In this document: piece by piece, positions 42,559 to 52,625 of the stretch | Position numbering within the stretch: the first letter of the stretch is position 1 | How the letters are laid out: each line of letters begins with the position of its first letter | Source: Notospermus geniculatus | Taxonomy: Eukaryota > Nemertea > Pilidiophora > Heteronemertea > Lineidae | Length of the DNA stretch: 64,000 bases | Direction of reading: 5' to 3' | Assembly: GCA_002633025.1 (NCBI GenBank) | Contig: NMRB01000115.1 | Location: 107,272-171,271 of the forward strand | Translations under genes and position numbers: made by a program | Notes under the pieces: generated by a model | Seen by the model: only the letters and a program-made list of their open reading frames with translations | Databases searched by the model: none | What the model was told of the DNA's origin: nothing

Positions 42559-42739
42559 GGTCAACATGATAGTGAACTCTAACATCCGTAAATCAATCAC
42601 ACCAAATAGAATTATAAAGCTAGGTACACATGTGTTAGATTTTTTGACAACGACAATACGGCAACGACAAAAGAATCGATCGTAGGAAAATGAATTGGTC
42701 CGTACACATGAATGCGGCACGGTTATATCCGGTGTGACA

Positions 42740-42905
42740 GGCGATATAGTCCGCCAGTGGCCATGGTCCTCCGGACCATGGCCCCTAGGGACAGGGGTCC
42801 TGCGGACCCATGTCCCTAGGGATAAATGTCCTCACCGGACGACTATTTCTAGCCTTCATAAGAGGTGAAAGGGGCCTATATTTCCTATAGGACTATATCA
42901 CCCGT
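42740..42905. repeat. GTCCG-palindrome repeat family, copy 2
   Basis: Successive palindromes: CCATGGTCCTCCGGACCATGG, TGTCCCTAGGGA, GGGTCCTGCGGACCC, and TATAGTCC ends. TATTTCCTATAGGACTATATC closes it. Confidence 0.65.
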
Positions 42906-43035
42906 CACAGCAGTGACAGTAATCATGGTCCCCCTGATAATGAAGTCCGTTCATTGATGAATTCTTTTTATTGTACGGCGATGCAATTCATTCAAGTATA
43001 AAATGTGGTTCACAACCAACCCCGCCGTCAACCGC

Positions 43036-43110
43036 CTTTGTGGTGTAGTGGAACGGCAGAGGTCTACTGCGTGGAATGCTCCGAGTTCGATCCCCGTGCT
43101 GGTACCCTTT
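43036..43110 (+). repeat. tRNA-derived SINE head
   Basis: TTGTGGTGTAGTGGAACGGC matches the tRNA A box and CCGAGTTCGATCCCCGTGC the B box, ~35 bases apart. The supposed acceptor strands do not pair, so it is not a functional tRNA. A T-rich stretch follows. Confidence 0.6.
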
Positions 43111-43384
43111 CCTTTTTTCCAATTTAACGTCTGGCTGGTCGAAGGGTGTCACGCATTTTTCCCCCTCATAGAGCTTGTGTTTCACTGTCAAAGTCGCTTC
43201 ATAGGCCTGGGGCAATGGCTCAACCTTAACGTCTCATTCGGGTACTTTGAGTAGAAAACGCAAGCTCACAGTTCGCCCAAGTGAGTACCGAAAACAAGTA
43301 CGAGGCATGCTCAGACAACCAGAAACGGATCATGAGATGAGCGGCGGCAAGATACTGTAAGGAATTTTTTCAAATATTTGTCCG
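43111..43384. other. Unassigned spacer
   Basis: Probably the body of the tRNA-derived repeat at its start; otherwise nothing recognised. Confidence 0.3.
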
Positions 43385-43620
43385 TGGCAGTTATATGATG
43401 CGGGAGACATGGTCCCCCCAGACGCTGAGAACTAGTGATTGCTGTCCGGCGGACTATTTTGTCACGAAACTATGGTCCTCTAGACAACTATTCCTAGGGA
43501 TGAATGTCCGCCGGACCATATCCTCGGGGGATATGGTCCTCGGACCATTATTCCCAGGGACGTTTGTCCATCGGACTTCCTTCCCTAGATATGATAGTCC
43601 GGCGGACTATTGACCCTGAT
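43385..43620. repeat. GTCCG-palindrome repeat family, copy 3
   Basis: GTCCGGCGGACTATT, TATTCCTAGGGATGAATGTC, ATGGTCCTCGGACCATTATT and ATAGTCCGGCGGACTATTGA occur in a row, giving a palindrome about every 25-35 bp. Confidence 0.65.
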
Positions 43621-43953
43621 CGTTCTTCTAAGATGCGAGAAAAGTCTACGCAGAGCCACAGCGGTAGTGCAGTTGCCTCTGCCTCTAGCCGCCAGGAAAA
43701 GGCACATATACCATTGGATTGGATTGGATTGTTTATTTGACCAACACAAAAAACATACAGAAATACATGAAACAAAATATTAAAATGGTCAGGGCCACAA
43801 CAAGATCATAATGATGATCGCTAACGTTGTGCCCTTAAAGGTAGTACACTGTTACAAGAAAAAGTTGTAAGTATAGAACTAATACAATGATGTCAAAAAA
43901 GGAAAAAGATGTGTATATATACAGAGTAGGTATTAAAAGATGGCACTAAACAT

Positions 43954-44935
43954 TCAACGATTGCAAACATAACAGTTTTCAATGGTGCATAGATTACTGT
44001 ACAATCCAAGTAAATAATTCTTATAGTACATTAGAAAACCGTGCAGACTGTGAGTAAAAATTTTTTCAGAGACAAGATTTGGTAAGGAGTTAAAGATAGG
44101 AACGATGCTGTATAGAGGTCTTTGCATAGCGAAATTATGTTTACAAAGTGGAATAACTAGATTCTGTCTATTACGGGTGTTGTGAGGATGGATATCGGCG
44201 TTCGTTCGGAAGGAATTATGTAGAAAGTAGTCAGGTAGGTCGTCATGGAAGTATCTATATAGAAATTTCATCTGGATGTAGGAATGAAGATCAGTTAGAG
44301 AGAGTATTTTCAGATTTTTAAATAAAGGTTCCGTGTGTGATAGGAAATTACTGCCACTAATTATACGAATAGATTTTTTCTGGAGCTTCAGGATGTCTTG
44401 CTTATTGTAGCCCCAAGACAGCAGGTGGTAGTTTAGGTGTGGGGTTATAAGAGAATGGTAAAGGGTTAAGAGTGTCCTGCGTGGTAGAAATAGCTTGAGT
44501 CGATTCAGTATGCCAACAGCTCTTGATATTTTTAAGGAAATGTATTTAGAATGGAATGACCAGTCTAAGGATTTCTGAAGGACGAGACCAAGGAAGTTAA
44601 AGTGATCGACCTCTTCGATCATAATCTGACCAATCTTTAGATTCAGTTGTACTGGTACTGAGCCTGGACGTTCGAAGATAATGAATTTAGTTTTATTGAT
44701 GTTAAGAGAAAGTTTATTCGCCCTGAGCCATTCTGCTATTTTGGTTATTTCGGCATTTATCACATAGTTTAAATCAATTACGTTTTCACCGAGGTTTGTA
44801 AGGTCAGCTTCTAATGTAGTATCGTCGGCGAGCATAATAGTGTGAAAAATATTGCTAGCCAGGTTTAAATCATTAATATATATAATAAATAAAAGGGGAC
44901 CAAGTATTGAACCTTGCGGGACACCTGTCTTAATT
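43954..44935 (-). pseudogene. LINE reverse transcriptase, C-terminal two thirds
   Basis: On the minus strand GVPQGSILGPLLFIIYINDL (44930-44870) precedes LADDTTL, the catalytic F/YADD box with Leu in the first position. It continues through LNINKTKFIIF, FNFLGLVLQKSLDW and LYHSLITPHLNYHLLSWG, then HNTRNRQNLVIPLCK near the end. It is open from 44835 to the stop at 43954. The conserved start of the RT domain is missing because of the break at 44940. Confidence 0.88.
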
Positions 44936-45329
44936 TTTTCGCGTTNACAATTCTTTGTTATTTTTTATTATGTAATGAAAATTAAATTCTTGGACTGTAC
45001 TTCTTCAAAACACTTGAACGAAAAAAAAACAGTTTTGAATGAATTCCGCTGCTTCACGCACAACCACAATCATGCATTCTAAACGCCAATGACGTCACGG
45101 CTTTAGAGTTATACTAAAATGGGAATAGGTATGTGGCTTAACATGTCTAACGATGGTTATAAAAATATGCCAGAGGTGGCTTATTTCATCTTCCTAAAAA
45201 TGTTGCATCGTAATCCAGTGTTTTGAAGTGGAACTCGAATTAAAATAAGGCATGCACCCATCAATATACAGGAAATTTGGCGTTCTTCGCGCCTTCGAGT
45301 CATCGCGCCATCGAGTCATCGAGTCAAGT

Positions 45330-45924
45330 ACAACAAGCCGAATGGCTGATGATAATGTTGGGCCAATATTTGCCATAAAATTATTAAATTCGTTTGCTAT
45401 TACGGTGTTATCCGAAACCTCAGAGTTATTTATATTGAAAGATTTTGGAAATTGAGACGGTTTTTTAGGTGATTTATTTAATATTGAGTTAATAGTTACC
45501 CAGGTTTTTCTCATATCATTTTTGTTTAACTCAAGAACATTTGAGTAGTAAGCTTTCTTAGCAATAACAATTAGGCGGCGGAGTATCCTATTAAAGTTGC
45601 GGAGTTGAAGGGATTTTGATTGATATAGGGGGAATCACGGGGAGTGGATTTTAATATTTTTTTCAGTCGATCTCTTTTTTTGATTGATTTCACAAGGCCT
45701 ATAGTAATCCATGGAGTTTTTTTATGCTTATATTTGTTGAACTTTGCTGAAATAATTGGGAAGTTGTCGTCTCTCGCGCTACAGAGAATATCATGGAATT
45801 TATTAAAATCTTGATTTACGTTTACTACTTCCGGATTTGTTTGATCATTTAGGTACGTTAATTTTGTCGTTAGGTCCGCTTTAAAACTGTTTACTGCTTC
45901 ATCAGAATACTTTCTATAGGTCAC
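45330..45924 (-). pseudogene. LINE ORF2 segment between endonuclease and RT
   Basis: Two minus-strand frames: 45924-45571 with KKTPWITIGLVKSIKKRDRL (a conserved WI-x-x-G-L-x-x-SI motif), and 45514-45330 with RKTWVTINSILNK and ANEFNNFMANIGPTL. This order is standard upstream of LINE RT domains. A frameshift near 45570 separates them, and the second runs into unrelated sequence after 45330. Confidence 0.8.
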
Positions 45925-45960
45925 ATGTTTTCGAGTAGACTGTTTAAGAAAAGCATCAAG

Positions 45961-46319
45961 GACAACGGAACATTTAATACATGTATGTAACTAGCGAAAA
46001 ATGGACATGTTTGTGAAAAATGAAACTGTACGTTGATTGACGAGTAATTGTGTCAACAAATCCAATACATGTAGCTGCATTTTCTTCAACCTTTTTTTTT
46101 GTTTATTCACGGTCGGGTTAAACACACTCACTTTTCCCTGCTTTCACCCACAGAGGCTTTAAAATGAACAGCCATGTTGGAGGAAAACAATGCATTTGAT
46201 AGCCATTTTGGAAGAACAACAATAGCAAACCACGGCAACCACTGTTGTCTTCTATTGTTGTACTCCAATGGCTGCCCATTGCAAAGCCTCGGACGCTCAT
46301 CACTAAAACCGCCCCATGT
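45961..46319. other. Unassigned spacer
   Basis: No gene was recognised. Confidence 0.3.
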
Positions 46320-46490
46320 ACCATAGTCCACCCTGGACAATTATTCCTGGTGCCTGGACTATGACACCCAGCGATGATAGTCCGTCGGACTATGGTCCCT
46401 AGTGTTGGATGCCCTCCGGACTACAATAACTAGGACTTATAGTCCCCGGACTATACCGTCAGGGGACTATATCAGTTACTACACCTGTAA
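46320..46490. repeat. GTCCG-palindrome repeat family, copy 4
   Basis: Matches 3290-3133 in inverted orientation nearly base for base, including ATTCCTGGTGCCTGGACTAT, GATAGTCCGTCGGACTAT and GTTGGATGCCCTCCGGACTA. Confidence 0.75.
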
Positions 46491-46630
46491 TGCCATACGA
46501 TTATCCGTTAATTTTTTAATAGGCTCATGACCGATTTTTCACCGTTGTCGGACGTAAATAATAGAGAGGTTAAGATCGTGAACGCGAACGACAAACATGA
46601 ACGGGAATGACGTCATTGCCGTTCCCGTGA

Positions 46631-47427
46631 TAGTCTCGCGTCACCAGCCTCTCTCTCTTACAGGAGAGAGTCTGGTAGAATAGACTACAAAATCTCGTTA
46701 CCGCTACATGTAGGTGGCGAGTGTCCAGCTCAGAGCATCCGAAGCTGATTGGCCAACGGCTGATTTGACGTCATCAAACATGTCTGCGCCCGTGAAACGC
46801 ATGATGAACGAACAAGGAACGAAATAGTCCGAGGGAAATTTTACCTTTTTAACACGTTTTATTCGTGGTTTTCGCTGAGTGATATTTAGAAGCGATCGAG
46901 CCTGGTCGTTTGAGGTGGATCGCCGATGAAATAAAGTGGAATTGTATAGCATAAGGATCGACTTACCGTCTGGCTGAACTTTAGAATCCCTGGTCGGAAG
47001 TGACCTAATCCATGGCACAAAATGTAAGTCCCATTGTACAATCGGCTTATTCCGTCAATCGATGACCATGGATAGTCGTTCCTACCGTGCTAAAAAGGTA
47101 AAATTTCCCTCAGACTTGTTCGTTCATCATGCGTTTCACGGGCGCAGCCATGTTTGATGACGTCAAATCAGCCGTTGGCCAATCAGATTCGGATGCTCTG
47201 AGCTGGACACTCGCCACCTAGCGGTAACGCGATTTTGTAGTCTATTCTACCAGACTCTCTCCTGGAAGCCTAAGAATCCATTCACGCGATTTTCGTGCCG
47301 CGCGATGTCGCATCCTTTGTCCACGACCAACTCGGCGGAAAAAAACAATGCTTTCGAGCGTCTGCCGCTCGAAAATCGCGTGAATGGACAGCCAGCCTAA
47401 GAGAGAGAGGCTGGTGACGCGAGACTA
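46631..47427. mobile_element. TAGTCTCGCGTCACCAGCC element, long copy, 9-bp target duplication
   Basis: 797 bp with over 200 bp of terminal inverted repeat. TTCCCGTGA is duplicated at 46622-46630 and 47428-47436. It is related to the 189-bp copy at 15562-15750. A further element is inserted at about 47264-47401 (ATTCACGCGATTTTCG arms), as shown by the uninterrupted sequence at 54119-54140. Confidence 0.88.
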
Positions 47428-47598
47428 TTCCCGTGAAAAATTCGCGTGTATTTGGTTAAGAAGTGAATTTTACGAGGAACGTGAATGCCATCTATTGTTT
47501 AGGTAATTGGGCATGCATTGTACCTGTGTCTCGAACAATGGTAGTTTATATTGGTACAATCTCCGAAGGTGAGGTCAGAGTGAGACGGTTTCACCTCA

Positions 47599-47746
47599 CT
47601 AAAGCAAGGTTCATTGGCACACGGATCCGATCCGTTTCCAGTCCGTTTGCCCCTAGTTTTCCGGATACGACAACACAAAAGTCCATTTGATAGATTTTTT
47701 GCGGACCTGAATCGGACCAATTCCGTGTGCCAATGAACCTTGCTTA
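47599..47746. mobile_element. MITE with AAGCAAGGTTCATTGGCAC ends
   Basis: 148 bp; GCAAGGTTCATTGGCACACG and its complement at the ends, ~31 bp of inverted repeat with a GGATCCGATCCG / CGGACC inner pair. Nested in 46561-48326. Confidence 0.75.
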
Positions 47747-48326
47747 ACTCTGCCATCAGCAGGTCCGGACTATTTCAGCAGAGGATCGTATATAACTTAT
47801 AGGTCACAGTGGTATTCCAGTACATGCCAAATGGAATTGAAGTATTTCATGGTTTCATCCACAAACGAAACCCATGCGACCCAAATGAATTCGCGTTCTT
47901 GTGCCATGTTCAAACGACAAATCGCCTCTTTCTGCGTTCACCTCTTCCGAGAACGCAATCGGGTGGCGAGAAGCAGTGACGCAATGCCAGCCTTTAGTGG
48001 GCATGGTTAGTAATTATGCAATGGGAAAAGTGTTCCTGGCGTAATTGAGTGTGACCGAACTGACCCCTCTACAAACATTACATCATGCCTATTGGATTGA
48101 TTGCTTGAATATGGGGTTGACAGCCAAGACCTCCGTAAGCAGATCTGTCCAGCCTATTCATTCGGATTACCTCAGCCCAACACCTCCTTCAGGAAAATAG
48201 ATTTAGGAAGAGGAATTCCTGCACAAGAAACGGCGTTCAAACGCGAGTGGGTTTGTCACGTGGCTGCCTACTGACGTCACTCGCGTTCACGTTTGCCGTT
48301 CGCGTTCAGGATCTTAACCTCACTAT

Positions 48327-48685
48327 TGTGTTTATATTACATCAACATTGGTAATGTCGTCGCCCATCATGTCGCATTTGCTTATAAGATACGTCCGCTT
48401 TTATACTTACAGCGGTAGTCATGTGTACACCAAAAACACCTTGCCGTTGACGTTGTCGTTGCCGCATTGTCGTTGTCGGAAAATCGGACACAAAGCTGTA
48501 TGCTGGTATCGGGTCGCACTGCGATTGCCTGCGCTGCGACAGAACAGTCGTCATGAAGTGAAGAAATGGTCATGGTCGTCAGGTCCCAAAAGTGAAAAGG
48601 CGTGCGCTCATCTTGGAACAGGCGACAACTTTTCCACACAGGTTATTGACATTCTTCTCTAACTTATCATTTCAGAGCTTTCACC
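48327..48685 (+). promoter_or_regulatory. 5' region and splice acceptor of the ankyrin/Mab-21 gene
   Basis: A good 3' splice site ends at 48675: pyrimidine-rich TTCTTCTCTAACTTATCATTTCAG, with CTAAC as a possible branch point. The start codon follows 10 bases later in the context TCACCATG. So the coding exon is probably exon 2, and an untranslated first exon lies upstream, its position unknown. The transposon end at 48326 limits the upstream region. Confidence 0.55.
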
Positions 48686-49069
48686 ATGCCTGGGTTTACA
48701 GAACTATTAGCAACAGTAGAAACTGATGATGTTGAACAAGTGAAGCGGTTGATACAAGCAGGAGTCAACATCAATGTACGAGACAGTTATCAGAGAACAG
48801 TTCTACATCATGCTGCAGGCCGGCTGGAAGAGAAAAAGGTAGAAACATTGGTGGAATGTGGAGCAGACGTCAACGCTAGAGATCTTCAGAGGTGGACACC
48901 TTTGCATTTCGTCTTGAAGGCTTACAAAATTGAAGGTGGACAAAGAATTCAAAGCACAATAAGAATGATCCACTTTCTGCATGTTCACGGGGCTGATCTC
49001 AATGCCAGATTTGATAAAGTCACATCATTACATGAAGCTGTAAGACGACAGGACATTAGAGCTCTATAA
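48686..49069 (+). CDS. Ankyrin-Mab-21 protein, N-terminal segment (ends at in-frame TAA)
   Basis: 127 codons from the ATG after the splice acceptor, encoding about three ankyrin repeats. Typical phrases are RTVLHHAAGR, ECGADVNARD, TPLHFVLKAY, VHGADLNAR and TSLHEAVRRQD. It ends with TAA (49067-49069), but this is in the same frame as 49088-52597. The bases after the stop (VLLKLGVGVNAR) complete the third repeat, so the stop falls in the middle of a repeat. The product is either a truncated peptide or, if the stop is an assembly error, an allele or read through, the start of a ~1,300-residue protein. The intact frame downstream argues that any inactivation is recent. Confidence 0.8.
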   Translation: MPGFTELLATVETDDVEQVKRLIQAGVNINVRDSYQRTVLHHAAGRLEEKKVETLVECGADVNARDLQRWTPLHFVLKAYKIEGGQRIQSTIRMIHFLHVHGADLNARFDKVTSLHEAVRRQDIRAL

Positions 49070-49087
49070 GTTCTCCTTAAGTTAGGG

Positions 49088-52000
49088 GTGGGTGTCAATG
49101 CAAGGATACTGACAGGTATAGGTGCAATTAACATGGTTATAGAAGACAAGGAAATGTTGAACTATTTATGTCATCTTGGAGCAGATGTGAACATATCTTA
49201 CAGTCTGACAAGAGCTCTATGTGATGCCGTTAGCTTAGGTAGAAAAGACATGATCAAAATGCTGGTCGAGAATGGAGCCGATGTTAATGTCACTAACGAT
49301 AGCAAGATCAGTCCTGTTTTCCAAGCTATTGGTGAAGGTATTAATGATGAGGGGATCTACAGGTGCCTGGCCAACCTGGGAGCTGATTATAATGGATTGA
49401 TTACTTCTGAGCCTGTCATCTACAACGCATTGAAACTCAAAGATTGTGACATACTTGAATACCTGATCAGGAAAGGAGCAAAGATTTCAGGTGAAAACAA
49501 CCAGAGATTGACAACAATAGGTTTTGCTTTAAACCAGCGCCGCGGATACCTGATGAAAACTTTAGTCGAGTGCGGCACAGACGTGAACTTAAAATATGAC
49601 CTCCGCCTTCCATTGCTGTGGAAAGCAGTACAGATGGGTCGTCCAGATATGGCACGTACTCTGGTAGACCACGGATCAGAGATTGATTCAACAGTCATCC
49701 TGGAGGGAATTGATGCCCTGTATCATGCATTAAGCCTGAGAGAAAGAAATTCAAATACGTCGATGACAACCGGCGATCAAAACACTTCCGAACATGTGAA
49801 CACAAAAGTTGAAAGTTTGGTGAAGCAGTTGCTTCGATTGGGAGCAAATGTCAATGTTATCGTCAAACCCACATGGATTGTCCATAAAACTGTTCTGAAG
49901 AGCGATTTGAAAATGATCAAAATGTTAGGAGAGTTGGGGGCAAATCTCAACAAAACAGTCCAAGCAGAAACACCCCTGATTTTTTGGGCATTTGTATTGA
50001 GGCCAGATTTGTTAGGGTTGTTAATCAAGAATGGGGCACACATGAATGTGAAGTTTGATATGGTGACACCACTCCACCTGGCGGTAAAACATTCCAACAG
50101 ACCAATGGTTCAATTTCTCGTGGAACTGGGAGCTGATGTCGACAACGAACATTGTCAAACAGAACTGACATTGTTACACAGAGCTGTAGACGATGCTGTG
50201 TGTACTGAGGTGAACAAACCTCCCACCACATATCATGAGAAAAAACCACTGAAAATGTTCCTGGTTCATGGGCCTGATATGAAAAGTAAATGTGACATGA
50301 ATGTTACACCTCTCCACCTTGCCGTACAGAACCAGGACATTGATATGGTGAAACTGCTGGCGAATCTTGCCGCAGACTTGAATAGGGGAAAAAGAGAGGG
50401 AGTCAGTTGTTTGTATTATGCCATCCTGCATGTCCTGGAGTTCGGTGGAAATGACTTGACTGACATGGTCAAGATGTTGCTTGATGCTGGTGCAGACATA
50501 AATGATGGATATAATGATGATGTAACACCTTTGCATGACGCAGTGAGAATGCGAGACAAGAATCTCGTGAAGACTCTTGTTGACCTTGGAGCTGACGTTC
50601 ACTGCGGTAGGATACGTGGGATGAGCGCCTTATTCTGGGCTGTTGTAAGTCGGCTCTCGAATATCATCACCATCATGTCTGAGCATAATGCAGATATGAA
50701 TGTGACCACCACATTCGGGATGAAGCCATTAGATGATGCACTTCTTTCAGGTGATACAGACATAGCGGAGCATTTGGTGAAGTTAGGTGCTGACAGACAT
50801 CGTTTATCTACGACCATTCTGATCATGACCCCACTGCATGCAGCTACTCTAGTTGATGACAGTGAAATGATGAGATTCTTAGCTGAAGCTGGTGCAGATT
50901 GTTATGTCAGACACGACACGTTCCGCAGGGTCGGACATGTTACACAACGGCTCCATTTGTTCCACAGAGACATGCCAATCATCAGCCTGAAAGAAACTCT
51001 AGCGAATGTTACAAACACAAGCAAATGTCTCGTGACACAGGCAGTGGCCACACCAGGCACTGATACAGTCGAAGCTGTACTTGACATGGGATATGACATC
51101 GATCGAAGTGGAATATTTGATTCCTCTAAGGACTCTCCACCACAGGTCATGAAGGTATCATCACCACTACATTTAGCATGTCACTATGGACATGTTGAGA
51201 TTGTTCGTCTCTTGATGATTGCAGGTTTCGACTGCAGGGAGCCTGATGTGAATCACAAGAAGTGCTTGGAGTTGTTGCCAGTATTTGAGGCTGTGTCGAC
51301 CAGAGATTATCGAGTTTTACATGAAGCTGCAACTGCCAAGAACGTCATTCAAAGACTTGTTTTGAACACCTCCTGCTTTGTGCTCTGCCCAAAAATGGTG
51401 TCCATCCGCAATATTCCAACAATTGGTAATGTTCTCAACACACATGCACCAACTGTCAGGGATATCACCAAATCCGTCCGTCATTTGATGCATATCCTTT
51501 TCGGTGATTGTGCCACTTTTTCACAAGCTCAAGTAGAGGGCTGTGGTAGTTCACATGAGGGAACAAAAGTCGGTCTACCAAATGAGATGGACTTTCTCTT
51601 CACTGTAGATCTGCCGGAATCGGAGGCCAAGAATATCGTGGATGTTGGCCATGGTTATGCTCGTTATAGAAAACAAAGTGTCAAATTGTTTGAGGCAGGA
51701 AGTGAAAGCTACCATAGCAGGTTTTGGAGCGAGTTCCTCTATGCTTCAATGAAATTGGACCATCTTGACCCTGTATTGAAAAATTTGTCACAGGCGACAG
51801 CATTGCTACCACGGGTCATAAAAAGCAATCGGAAGGCTTGTTCACCCTTCATGCTGGGGTGGTCAAAAAGAGTCAAGCCTGATGAAGAACAGGAATGTAC
51901 GCTGCTTATTTCTGTGGATGCAGTGCCTTGTCTCCATGTCGATAGCTGGCCTGATGGTGCTGTAACTCAAACATGGTTGATGGATAAACAATCTCTTCGA

Positions 52001-52597
52001 CGCAGAGGATACCTGCTCGTTCCCAAACCGCCACATGTAAAAAGTGCATTGTCCAAGGAGTTCTCACCGGATGATCTGCAAGCTCTGTGGCGGACATCAT
52101 TTGCTCACTTAGAGAAGGAGCACATGAGGAGTTTAGACCAACACATCAGAGATGTGTACGTTACAGCAAAATGTCTTCGTAATCCTGATGTCTGCCGTGT
52201 TCTGGTCACGGATGATGGGTCTTGGCCAAGGCATGTTGATAAGTACATCACAAGTTATCACTTGAAAATGTGTTTTCTGAATAATGTGGAGGACTTCATG
52301 AATTCTGATCTGGATCACGAAGAGATGGTGTGTAAAGTGTACGATGACCTGGCAGAGAACTTGTCCAAGAAATTCATCCCAAACTATTTCATGCCTTCAG
52401 TGAATGTCTTGGCAGGCTTGAAGCTGAATTTGGACAAATGTGCCGAGGTTGCTAAGATCATGAGACGGTTTGTCCACGCGCTGTATCAGCGAGATTGTGA
52501 GGACGGAACGGTGGAAATGGACTCAGACGAGGAGATCATCGTGTATCAGCGAAAACCGACAAGTGTATATAAATCATACGCAATATCAACAAACTAA
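49088..52597 (+). CDS. Ankyrin repeat protein with C-terminal Mab-21/cGAS-like nucleotidyltransferase domain
   Basis: 1169 codons, no intron visible. Residues ~1-720 hold about 18-20 ankyrin repeats (e.g. TPLHLAVKHSNRPMVQFLVE, LGADVNISY, LLDAGADIND). Residues ~770-1169 form a Mab-21 domain. The GS motif is at Gly820-Ser821; Glu833 and Asp835 (codons 51584 and 51590) follow in PNEMDFLF; the third acidic residue is Asp944 (51917) in LLISVDAVP. The 12-residue step from Ser821 to Glu833 equals that in human cGAS (Ser213-Glu225). SYHLK at 1056-1060 is also conserved. No CCHC zinc ribbon like that of cGAS is evident. By analogy it could bind a nucleic acid ligand and make a cyclic dinucleotide, with the ankyrin array as a binding scaffold; this is inference. 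The reading frame continues from 48686-49069 through a single TAA. Confidence 0.9.
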   Translation: MGVNARILTGIGAINMVIEDKEMLNYLCHLGADVNISYSLTRALCDAVSLGRKDMIKMLVENGADVNVTNDSKISPVFQAIGEGINDEGIYRCLANLGADYNGLITSEPVIYNALKLKDCDILEYLIRKGAKISGENNQRLTTIGFALNQRRGYLMKTLVECGTDVNLKYDLRLPLLWKAVQMGRPDMARTLVDHGSEIDSTVILEGIDALYHALSLRERNSNTSMTTGDQNTSEHVNTKVESLVKQLLRLGANVNVIVKPTWIVHKTVLKSDLKMIKMLGELGANLNKTVQAETPLIFWAFVLRPDLLGLLIKNGAHMNVKFDMVTPLHLAVKHSNRPMVQFLVELGADVDNEHCQTELTLLHRAVDDAVCTEVNKPPTTYHEKKPLKMFLVHGPDMKSKCDMNVTPLHLAVQNQDIDMVKLLANLAADLNRGKREGVSCLYYAILHVLEFGGNDLTDMVKMLLDAGADINDGYNDDVTPLHDAVRMRDKNLVKTLVDLGADVHCGRIRGMSALFWAVVSRLSNIITIMSEHNADMNVTTTFGMKPLDDALLSGDTDIAEHLVKLGADRHRLSTTILIMTPLHAATLVDDSEMMRFLAEAGADCYVRHDTFRRVGHVTQRLHLFHRDMPIISLKETLANVTNTSKCLVTQAVATPGTDTVEAVLDMGYDIDRSGIFDSSKDSPPQVMKVSSPLHLACHYGHVEIVRLLMIAGFDCREPDVNHKKCLELLPVFEAVSTRDYRVLHEAATAKNVIQRLVLNTSCFVLCPKMVSIRNIPTIGNVLNTHAPTVRDITKSVRHLMHILFGDCATFSQAQVEGCGSSHEGTKVGLPNEMDFLFTVDLPESEAKNIVDVGHGYARYRKQSVKLFEAGSESYHSRFWSEFLYASMKLDHLDPVLKNLSQATALLPRVIKSNRKACSPFMLGWSKRVKPDEEQECTLLISVDAVPCLHVDSWPDGAVTQTWLMDKQSLRRRGYLLVPKPPHVKSALSKEFSPDDLQALWRTSFAHLEKEHMRSLDQHIRDVYVTAKCLRNPDVCRVLVTDDGSWPRHVDKYITSYHLKMCFLNNVEDFMNSDLDHEEMVCKVYDDLAENLSKKFIPNYFMPSVNVLAGLKLNLDKCAEVAKIMRRFVHALYQRDCEDGTVEMDSDEEIIVYQRKPTSVYKSYAISTN

Positions 52598-52625
52598 CAC
52601 AAGGGGTCAATTCTGTTTTAACCAG
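52598..52625. other. 3' end of the gene
   Basis: No AATAAA is seen close to the stop codon; the first clear one is several kilobases downstream. The true 3' UTR is not defined. Confidence 0.3.

Larger units (their letters stand above)
43700..45960 (-). mobile_element. LINE (CR1/L2-like), 5'-truncated, minus strand
   Basis: The 3' end (left) has a short (CCAAT)n tail at 43718-43738 on the minus strand, the kind of microsatellite tail used by CR1/L2-type LINEs. RT motifs occupy 43954-44935, and N-terminal ORF2 segments 45330-45924. About 44940-45330 is foreign or rearranged and contains one N. The 5' end is lost at about 45960. Confidence 0.85.
46561..48326. mobile_element. Inverted-repeat transposon hosting nested MITEs
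   Basis: Ends ATAGAGAGGTTAAGATC and GATCTTAACCTCACTAT, with complementarity for ~55 bp (GAACGCGAACG, TGACGTCA). Its interior is interrupted at 46631-47427 and at 47599-47746. It ends about 350 bp before the ankyrin/Mab-21 start codon. No transposase is seen. Confidence 0.75.

Noticed and set aside
43036-43110. Functional tRNA gene
   Set aside because: A and B boxes are good but the acceptor strands are not complementary.
50174-50602. 142-codon antisense frame within the ankyrin region
   Set aside because: A shadow of the plus-strand coding sequence.
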